Shown here in pieces: positions 58,701-64,000 of a DNA stretch of 64,000 nucleotides; the stretch's first letter is position 1, and each line of letters begins with the position of its first letter. The stretch comes from PALSA-350 sp963794165 (GTDB lineage Bacteria; Acidobacteriota; Terriglobia; Terriglobales; Acidobacteriaceae). Both the position numbers and the translations under genes were made by a program. The notes beneath the pieces were generated by a model. It was not told the DNA's origin. It was given only the letters and a program-made list of their open reading frames with translations, and did not search any database. The stretch lies in contig CAWCCT010000011.1 of NCBI GenBank assembly GCA_963794165.1, positions 248,001-312,000 on the forward strand, written 5' to 3'.

Positions 58701-59681
58701 GACCGCATTTTCGCTACCCTGGCGGAGCAGCCGCAAACCAAGGAGACGGTGCGCAAGCTGGCAAAGATGGAAGAGGATATCTTCGACAAAGCTCTGGAGA
58801 AGCTTTGGATTCACAAGGGCGCAGTGGTGGACTTTGCGGAAAACGTAAGCGTCGGGATAGAGAGTTGGCGCGCTTCTTACATCTTGCAGGCGGACCAGAA
58901 GAAGGATCAGCTGGAGGAAATCATTCGCTTCGCCGAGGGTCACCATTGCCGCATGAAATCGCTGGTACATCACTTTGGTGACACGTCTGACAGCGGTAAC
59001 GGCTGCGGCATATGTGACTTCTGCGCTCCGGTCAATTGCGTCGCACAAAGATTTCGCGCACCCACACGGGCGGAGCGCACTGCCTGCGAGCGAGTTCTGC
59101 AAAAGCTGCGCGGCCTACCCGCCCGGTCCACGGGAAAACTGCATACCGACCTTTACCCCGAGAACGAGATGAGCCGGGACAACTTCGAAGAAGTCCTGGG
59201 CGCCATGGCGCGGGCCGAGCTGCTGGCCTTTACCGATGCAGTGTTTGAGAAACAAGGCAAACGAATTCCCTACCGCAACGTCAGCATCTTACCCGCCGGG
59301 CTCAACTTCGAGGCCGACGCCCTGGTCATGCGAGATGCGGCCGCTCCCACCGCGGCCCCCAAACGAGGCAAAAAGCGTGCGTCTGTCGCGGACTCACCGG
59401 CGCTGCCGCAGCTGAGACCAGCAAAGCTGGCTGCCGCGGCGCAGCCGGCGCCTGATCGGCAGGCTCGCCTGGAGCAAGCCTTGCGTGCCTGGCGATTGAC
59501 TGAGGCGAAACGTAGAAACATGCCCGCCTTCCGTATCTTCGGCGATCGTACCTTGCGCAATATCGCCAGCACTTGTCCCAAAGATGACTCCGCCTTGCTG
59601 GCAGTACCGGGCATCGGGATGGGCACAGTAGAAAAATATGGACCCCAAATCTACCATTTGATCGCCACCGCCGAGTCCTAG
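55719..59681 (+). CDS. Topoisomerase III - RecQ helicase fusion protein
   Basis: 1320 residues joining two enzymes. Residues 1 to ~635 form a type IA topoisomerase III: TOPRIM start 'IAVLAEKPSVARDIARVLGA', 'ATDAGREGELIFRYIYEAI', 'CGRSRADWLVGMNLSRAYS', and the catalytic tyrosine Y325 in 'ISYPRTDSRHLS'. After a short linker, residues ~650-1320 form RecQ: Walker A 'MPTGSGKSLCYQLPG' (K684), 'DEAHCISQWGHDFRPDY' (D777), 'AFGMGIDKANVRTVIH', 'IGRAGRDGQPSRAILMY', a zinc segment with 'CGICDFC', and a C-terminal HRDC domain ('TLRNIASTCPKDDSALLAV'). The pair would unlink DNA crossovers (BLM-TopIII type dissolution) in one chain. Both active sites look complete and the frame is clean across the join. Confidence 0.92.
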   Translation: MNAHESGTIAVLAEKPSVARDIARVLGADKRGTGYLQGNGYVVTWAIGHLVSLAEPHQINPQWRQWRLETLPILPDQWPLVVYERSKDQFEIVQKILQSTRISRIVCATDAGREGELIFRYIYEAIKSEKPFSRLWISSLTPDAIRKGFANLRPGSDYDRLADAACGRSRADWLVGMNLSRAYSIVYNEELSVGRVQTPTLAMIVDRELTLRRFVPEDYLQVVATFQPPTLKETYEGTWFRPEIKTSEATRLAADGEEANQIMARARTGHAAIETLTSETVRTPPPLLYDLTDLQRHANRLYGFSAQKTLDLAQTLYEQHKLISYPRTDSRHLSTDIAETLPKIVSVISGSYQQQLAPGTGERALGKRYVDDSKVSDHHAIIPTSVAMQPDRLSDEESKIYDLVCRRLLMLWHDDYVQEVTTVITAIRSERILDRYRTTGTVVRQTGWKILDAGAEARRREPKRDAEATDQALPATLAQGQPQNVTNIEAQKKKTRPPQRFTDATILTAMQTAGRSLDEKELSDAMKETGLGTPATRAAIIEVLLKRGYVIRSGKSLEATDKGIHLIEVVHPEVKSPAMTGQWEAFLNRIQQGEAQLDPFLERISEYVRSVVGRVSQTTPVARTESTAPKDTAVAKAIPSNASLSQLLQSVFGFSSFRPNQEAVCQSVTAGEDALLVMPTGSGKSLCYQLPGLARGGTTLVISPLIALMDDQVRKLKDLGLSAECIHSGRDRESSRQACVDYMKGNLQFLFIAPERLRVPGFPEMLAKRKPSLIAIDEAHCISQWGHDFRPDYRMLGQYLPSFRPAPALALTATATPLVQKDIAAQLGLNTVKHFIHGFRRENIAIEVVEVLPSNRPALARTILLEAANRPAIVYTPTRRLAADLSTAWARDFRVAGYHAGLDAQRRRKVQEEFMSGKLDVMVATTAFGMGIDKANVRTVIHTAFPGSLEGYYQEIGRAGRDGQPSRAILMYSYADRHTHDFFFGRDYPPVALLDRIFATLAEQPQTKETVRKLAKMEEDIFDKALEKLWIHKGAVVDFAENVSVGIESWRASYILQADQKKDQLEEIIRFAEGHHCRMKSLVHHFGDTSDSGNGCGICDFCAPVNCVAQRFRAPTRAERTACERVLQKLRGLPARSTGKLHTDLYPENEMSRDNFEEVLGAMARAELLAFTDAVFEKQGKRIPYRNVSILPAGLNFEADALVMRDAAAPTAAPKRGKKRASVADSPALPQLRPAKLAAAAQPAPDRQARLEQALRAWRLTEAKRRNMPAFRIFGDRTLRNIASTCPKDDSALLAVPGIGMGTVEKYGPQIYHLIATAES

Positions 59682-60086
59682 CTCTTCTCGGAAACCACTT
59701 TCGCTTCGCTCCCTTCTGTGAAAAACATTCCCAAGAGAGGTTCCGCTGAACTGCAGATCCCTCGGCTGCGCTCGGGATGACAAAGGGGAGAGCGCCGCTT
59801 CCATCCAGGACAGGTAGGTGGGAAAACCTCCTTCATCCCTCGGGTAGCGGCTGCTTAAGTGAGCACTACCCTCCCCTTTGTCATCCCCGAGCGCAGCCGA
59901 GGGATCTGCAGTTCAGCGGAACCTCTCCTGGGAATGTTTTTTACAGAAGGGGCCTGCCGTTTCCTACCTGCTCTCACGCACGACTTTAGAGGCTAGGTTT
60001 CCAGTCGCCTCGGCAAGCGGCGACAGGACACCAGGTTACCGTTTAAAGTATGGTGAATCCGATCCTTCCGCGAGAGGTAGACCCGA
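59682..60086. other. Intergenic region with long inverted repeat, no gene
   Basis: About 405 bases between topB-recQ and the ABC exporter on the same strand. The inverted repeat 59711-59951 occupies the first part. The remaining ~135 bases before the GTG start presumably carry the exporter promoter, but no clear motif is seen. Confidence 0.7.
59711..59951. repeat. Long inverted repeat with ~80-base arms
   Basis: Left arm 59711-59790 and right arm 59871-59951 pair along 'cccttctgtgaaaaacattc', 'gaggttccgctgaactgcag', 'atccctcggctgcgctcggg' and 'atgacaaaggggag'. The ~80-base centre contains unrelated sequence. The core is shared with the array at 55355 and the repeat at 63813. Confidence 0.88.
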
Positions 60087-61931
60087 GTGGTTGAAGGAGT
60101 CATTGACCAGCAGCAGCAGGACAAAGACGGCAGCGGCCCGGGCATGATGCCCCTGATCCGCGAATTGCTGCGCCCGTACCGCGGCAGCCTGGCCGTAATC
60201 CTGGTGGCGATGCTGGTCCAGAGCACCATGACGCTGGCCGCACCCTGGCCGCTCAAAATTGTCATAGACAACGTAGTTGTCGGCCGAAAACTGGATCCCT
60301 GGCTCGCTGGCGTGCTAAAGCCATTGCTCACCCATGCTCACCGCGTGCATCTTGCGGTAGCAGCGGCCATTGCCGTGATCGTCATCGCCATCTTGAACGC
60401 CGCGGCATCCTACGTGGCCAACTACTTCACCGAGAGCGTGGGCCAGTGGGTGGCCAATGACTTACGCATGCGGACCTACCATCATCTCCAGTATCTGTCG
60501 TTGCGCTACTACGACAGCCACCAGTCCGGAGTTCTGCTCAGCACCATCACCGCCGACGTCCTCACCATCCAGAACTTTTCCTCGTCCGCCACCCTGGGCA
60601 TCGTGGTCGACATGTTCACCATCCTGGGCATGTTGGTTGTGATGTTCTTCCTTAATTGGGACTTTACCCTCGTAGCGGTCGCGATTACCCCTTTGCTTCT
60701 CCTGCTCGCCGCCAGGTTCAAGAAAGCGGTCAAGATCTCCACCCACGAAGTACGCAAGCAGCAAAGCAACATTGTGGCCGTGGTGCAACAGGATCTCGAA
60801 TCCATTCGTGTAGTCAAGGCGTTTGGCCGTCAGGAGCTGGAGCAGCAGGCGCTTGCCGCCGTCAGCCAGGCGACCGTGGCTGCCGCGCTCAAAGCGCGCC
60901 AGGTCAAGGCCCTGCTCTCACCCATCGTTTCCATCATTGTCTCCTTTTGCGTTGCCTTCGTACTTTGGCGCGGTTCCCTCTTAATCCTGGCAAAAGGAAT
61001 GACCGCCGGAGAATTGACTGTCTTTCTTTCTTATCTTGGTTCATTTTTCAAGCCGGTGAAAGATCTGGCCAGCATGAACAACTCCATTGCCCAGACGGCA
61101 GTCGCCGTGGAGCGCATTCGGACGATTCTCGATGCGGACGCCGTACTTCCCGAAAAAGAGAATGCCATCGAGCAAGAGATTCACGGCGACATCGTCTTCG
61201 ATCACGTGGCCTTTGCCTATGACGAGAGCTGTCCCGTGCTGCGCGATGTGTCCTTCCACGTCAAGCCGGGAGAGATGGTGGGTGTGGTAGGACCGACCGG
61301 CGGGGGTAAATCGACCATCATGAGCCTGATTCCGCGCTTCTACGATCCCAGCGCCGGCGCAGTACTCGTGGACGGCGTCGACGTCCGCGATTACCGGCTA
61401 CAGAACTTGCGCGACCAGATCGGCTATGTGCTGCAGGAGACAGTGCTGTTTCGAGGAACGGTGCGGGATAACATTGCTTACGGCCGTAACGGCGCGACCG
61501 ACGAGGAAATTGTAGAGGCTGCCAAACTGGCCAACGCCGACGAGTTCATATCCCGCATGCCCAACGGCTATCAAACCTTCGTAGGCGACCGGGGAGACAC
61601 CCTCTCCGGCGGCCAGCGGCAGCGCATCGGAATTGCCCGCGCCATCATCCGCAACAACCCCATCCTGATTCTCGACGAACCGACGGCTGCGCTGGACACT
61701 GAATCGGAAAGACTGGTGATCCAGGCGCTGGAGCGCTTGATGAAGGGCCGAACTGTGCTCACCATTGCGCACCGGCTCAGTACGATTCGCGATGCGGATA
61801 AAATTCTGGTCCTGAAAGATGGTGTGGTGGCCGAGCAGGGCACCCACGACCAGCTAGTGGCGCTGGGTGGAACCTACGCCGAGTTGTATAGTGTACAGTT
61901 CGATACAACACCGGCCAAGGCCGTTCTTTAG
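60087..61931 (+). CDS. ABC exporter, fused permease-ATPase (MsbA-like)
   Basis: 614 residues from GTG 60087. Six membrane helices (about 25-330) with the exporter family intracellular loop 'YYDSHQSGVLLSTITADV', then a nucleotide-binding domain: Walker A 'GVVGPTGGGKSTIMSLI' near 405, Q-loop 'IGYVLQETVLFRGTV', signature 'DTLSGGQRQRIGIARAII' and Walker B 'PILILDEPTAALDTESE', and the H-loop 'TIAHRLSTIRD'. Type IV (MsbA/LmrA-like) half-transporter, homodimer expected. Cargo could be lipid, peptide or drug. It is followed after eight bases by a phospholipase D-like gene, suggesting membrane-lipid work. Confidence 0.92.
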   Translation: MVEGVIDQQQQDKDGSGPGMMPLIRELLRPYRGSLAVILVAMLVQSTMTLAAPWPLKIVIDNVVVGRKLDPWLAGVLKPLLTHAHRVHLAVAAAIAVIVIAILNAAASYVANYFTESVGQWVANDLRMRTYHHLQYLSLRYYDSHQSGVLLSTITADVLTIQNFSSSATLGIVVDMFTILGMLVVMFFLNWDFTLVAVAITPLLLLLAARFKKAVKISTHEVRKQQSNIVAVVQQDLESIRVVKAFGRQELEQQALAAVSQATVAAALKARQVKALLSPIVSIIVSFCVAFVLWRGSLLILAKGMTAGELTVFLSYLGSFFKPVKDLASMNNSIAQTAVAVERIRTILDADAVLPEKENAIEQEIHGDIVFDHVAFAYDESCPVLRDVSFHVKPGEMVGVVGPTGGGKSTIMSLIPRFYDPSAGAVLVDGVDVRDYRLQNLRDQIGYVLQETVLFRGTVRDNIAYGRNGATDEEIVEAAKLANADEFISRMPNGYQTFVGDRGDTLSGGQRQRIGIARAIIRNNPILILDEPTAALDTESERLVIQALERLMKGRTVLTIAHRLSTIRDADKILVLKDGVVAEQGTHDQLVALGGTYAELYSVQFDTTPAKAVL

Positions 61932-61939
61932 AGGCGCAG

Positions 61940-62923
61940 ATGTCCCGTAGCCTGGTTGTTTTGCCAGACGATTCCGCGAAGCCCATCCTGGATGCCATCC
62001 ATCATGCGTCCAAATCGCTTCGCATCAAGATGTTCCTGTTCACCGATCCCTCGCTGATGAAAGCCGTGGTAGAAGCGAAGCGCCGCGGTGTGACCGTACG
62101 CATCATGCTCAATCCCCGGCGCCGTAGTGGTGTTTCCGAGAACGACCAAAGCCGGGCTACGTTACAGGCCGCGGGCATCGACGTGCTGGACAGTAACCCG
62201 GCCTTTGACCTTACGCATGAAAAATCGATGGTCGTGGATGATAAGACCGCGTTTGTAAAATCGCTGAACTGGGAAAGCGAAAACCTGACCCTCACCCGCG
62301 ACTACGCGATTATCACCACGGAGCCGGAGGAGGTTGCGGAGATCGTCAATTGCTTTGAGGCGGATTGGAGCCGCCAGGATTTTTCCGGCGACCAAAACGC
62401 TCAGCTGATTTGGTGCCGCGGAAATGGGCGGGAACGGATTACCGAGTTCATTGACAGCGCTAAGCACTCGCTGTGGTTACAAAATGAGCGCTATCAGGAT
62501 CAGATGATCATCGAGCACCTGGTGCGTGCCCAGACCCGCGGAGTCAAGATTCATGTGATGGCGCGTGCCCCGCACACCCTCAAGAAGGAGAAGTTGCTCG
62601 AAGGCGTGGGAGGCCTGCGCATTCTCAATGATGTCGGGATTGATGTGCGCAAACTGAAAGGTCTCAAGCTTCATGCAAAAATGCTCCTGGCCGATGGGGA
62701 GCGCGCCATTATTGGATCCATCAACCTGGCGCCCGGTAGTTTCGACAGCAGGCGGGAGCTGGCAATCGAGGTGGACGACAAGCATGTCGTCGATCGTTTG
62801 CATGACGTCGTGCGCCACGACTGGAAGCACTCCCACCCGCTTGACCTGACAGACGAAGGGCTGTTAGCGGATCTGAAAAAACATGGCGGCAAAGGCATCG
62901 AAGAGCTCGGGCTCGAGCCGTAG
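61940..62923 (+). CDS. Phospholipase D family protein (cardiolipin synthase-like)
   Basis: 327 residues with two HKD motifs: 'FDLTHEKSMVVDDKTAFVKS' in the first half (HxK near residue 93) and 'LHAKMLLADGERAIIGSINL' in the second (near 241). Both have the Asp/Ser-Asn tail of the PLD superfamily. Such enzymes make cardiolipin from phosphatidylglycerol or hydrolyse phosphodiesters. No membrane anchor is seen at the N-terminus, which is unlike many cardiolipin synthases. It is coupled to the MsbA-like exporter upstream (eight-base gap) and converges on the NIPSNAP gene. Confidence 0.88.
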   Translation: MSRSLVVLPDDSAKPILDAIHHASKSLRIKMFLFTDPSLMKAVVEAKRRGVTVRIMLNPRRRSGVSENDQSRATLQAAGIDVLDSNPAFDLTHEKSMVVDDKTAFVKSLNWESENLTLTRDYAIITTEPEEVAEIVNCFEADWSRQDFSGDQNAQLIWCRGNGRERITEFIDSAKHSLWLQNERYQDQMIIEHLVRAQTRGVKIHVMARAPHTLKKEKLLEGVGGLRILNDVGIDVRKLKGLKLHAKMLLADGERAIIGSINLAPGSFDSRRELAIEVDDKHVVDRLHDVVRHDWKHSHPLDLTDEGLLADLKKHGGKGIEELGLEP

Positions 62924-62926
62924 CTT

Positions 62927-63724
62927 TTATATCTGAGAAAAGGACGCCGGCCTGAGAACCAGGTTGGAAATCGAGTCTACGATCGGCTCCGAGCTGTATC
63001 TGGGTTGACTCGATAGCTTCTTCCATTGCGGATCGTTGCGAAAGGCATCCCACTTGACGTCGATTTCCGAGATGTCGGGGTAGCTGACCATGTAGGTTAA
63101 CTGGGGCAGGCGGGGGCCAATCAATGTATCGCCAAAGAACACCTGCCAGAAACCAGCGCGTTGGAACACCTCAAACTCACCGTTATGGAACATCTCCACT
63201 TTACGGATATGGTCCTGCTGGGTAGGGCTTTCGTAGGTGCGCAACTGAAAGACTCGCTTGCCGTGCTGCGCCGTCACCGGTGGGACGACCAACTTCGGCC
63301 AGCCTTCGAACGCGATCATGAGCGAACTTTCTATCCGCGCAAAAGCGGGGGCGCTAGCCGGGGCGTTCCAGCAGGGCGCAGCGGCTTTCATAAATTCCTC
63401 ATCCTTTGCCAGCTGCAGCTCAGCCGTGACCAATGACTCCACGGTGGAGGATGGGATAAGCAAGTACTGGGTGGGAGTCTCGGGGCCAATGTCGAGGGTG
63501 AACGCGCCGATGGGCGAAAACCCGAGCCGGTTAAGCGCGGGGATCAGCGCATCCGCCAGGTAGCTTTGCAGCAATTTGGTTTGCGGGCCTGACCGCTGCT
63601 CATACTTGCGCAGTTCGTAGTACTCACGAGCTTTGCTTGCCGGCGCTTGCGCCTGGGACTCGCTGGGGGTCAAAGCAGCCGCTGCCGCGGCCAGGGACGA
63701 GGTCAGGAAATGGCGTCTTTGCAC
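62927..63724 (-). CDS. NIPSNAP family protein with twin-arginine signal
   Basis: 265 residues. The start 'QRRHFLTSSLAAAAAALTP' is a twin-arginine-type export signal, so the protein is expected to be a Tat substrate, in keeping with the tatBC genes at the start of this window. Two ferredoxin-like NIPSNAP domains follow (about 35-140 and 155-260, 'YYELRKYEQRSGPQTKLLQ' and 'VFQLRTYESPTQQDHIRKVE'). NIPSNAP proteins have no firmly known reaction. The end is convergent with the phospholipase D gene, three bases apart. Confidence 0.87.
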   Translation of the reverse strand: MQRRHFLTSSLAAAAAALTPSESQAQAPASKAREYYELRKYEQRSGPQTKLLQSYLADALIPALNRLGFSPIGAFTLDIGPETPTQYLLIPSSTVESLVTAELQLAKDEEFMKAAAPCWNAPASAPAFARIESSLMIAFEGWPKLVVPPVTAQHGKRVFQLRTYESPTQQDHIRKVEMFHNGEFEVFQRAGFWQVFFGDTLIGPRLPQLTYMVSYPDISEIDVKWDAFRNDPQWKKLSSQPRYSSEPIVDSISNLVLRPASFSQI

Positions 63725-63812
63725 AGCTCCTCCTGAGAAACGTCAATGTTAGAACATTAGCAGTGCCGCGGGATAAAATGTGCTGGGCTAAAGCGTCCGT
63801 GTGAGAACTGGC

Positions 63813-64000
63813 GAGAGTTGTGGGTGGGGCCGGGGGCGCACTGCAGATCCCTCGGCTTCGCTCGGGATGACAAAGGGAAGGGCGGTGCTTCCATGGATGG
63901 TGATTGTGAAGCGGACGCTGACCAAAACGCTGCCCTCGCCTTTGTGATCCCGAGCGAAGCCGAGGGATCTGCAGTGCGCCCCGGCCCCACCCACACTCTC
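63813..64000. repeat. Long inverted repeat reaching the window end
   Basis: Arms 63813-63877 and 63938-64000 pair from 'gagagttgtgggtggggccg' through 'gcgcactgcagatccctcgg' and 'cttcgctcgggatgacaaagg'. The right arm ends exactly at base 64000. It shares the 'gatccctcgg...tcgggatgacaaag' core with the repeats at 59711, 55355 and the orphan half at 3118. Confidence 0.85.

Overview
The window is a 64 kb piece of a dense bacterial genome, most plausibly from the Acidobacteriota (Terriglobia/Koribacter-like). That assignment is inference. It rests on the families present (GDP-mannose 3,5-epimerase, an 827-residue OdhA-type E1, a long Pro/Ala-tailed SurA-like protein, an imuA-imuB-dnaE2 cassette), the moderately high GC, and the many long hairpin intergenic repeats. 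No rRNA, tRNA, CRISPR array or transposase gene was seen.

Layout. 0.1-6 kb: DUF2203 protein, tatB, tatC running in frame into an M28 glutaminyl-cyclase-like peptidase, TerC, aroB, ubiE/menG. 6-15 kb: OsmC-like and PASTA proteins, then a minus-strand housekeeping run (aroC, def, fmt, rsmB; EVE protein, YhaM-like nuclease, SurA-like chaperone). 15-21 kb: S41 protease, WecG/TagA-type glycosyltransferase, GDP-mannose 3,5-epimerase, HD protein, phosphopantetheinyl transferase. 21-33 kb: OdhA, an isomerase-only GlmS-like protein facing a GH20 hexosaminidase, a split Orn/Lys/Arg decarboxylase, MFS transporter, MBL-fold protein and zinc dehydrogenase. 33-45 kb: Wzx-like flippase, VapBC45-like pair, CDGSH protein, lipoprotein, cold-shock protein, MacB-type permease, two small DMT proteins, then asnB, an ArnT-like glycosyltransferase, sqdB and a GT21/HpnI-like transferase. 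45-53 kb: imuA-imuB-dnaE2, then a small accessory patch holding a homologue of the anthrax edema factor/CyaA/ExoY nucleotidyl cyclases, an RHH/ParE pair and a 52-residue metallothionein-like protein. 53-64 kb: AlaC-type aminotransferase, threonine dehydratase, a topoisomerase III-RecQ fusion, ABC exporter, phospholipase D family protein and a Tat-exported NIPSNAP protein.

The most unexpected gene is the class II (toxin-type) nucleotidyl cyclase at 50785-51921. Its two catalytic lysines, DxD metal site, histidine and asparagine can all be lined up with CyaA and edema factor, yet it has no visible secretion signal. The TopIII-RecQ fusion and a possible sulfoquinovose-transfer locus around sqdB are also notable.

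Several intact-looking genes are broken by what looks like one extra nucleotide: tatB, aroB, fmt, the decarboxylase twice, and perhaps the tatC/M28 junction. All go in the same direction, which points to residual single-base insertion errors in the assembly more than to real gene decay.

Intergenic DNA is rich in long inverted repeats of at least four families. One is a paired-hairpin, BIME-like element present four times.
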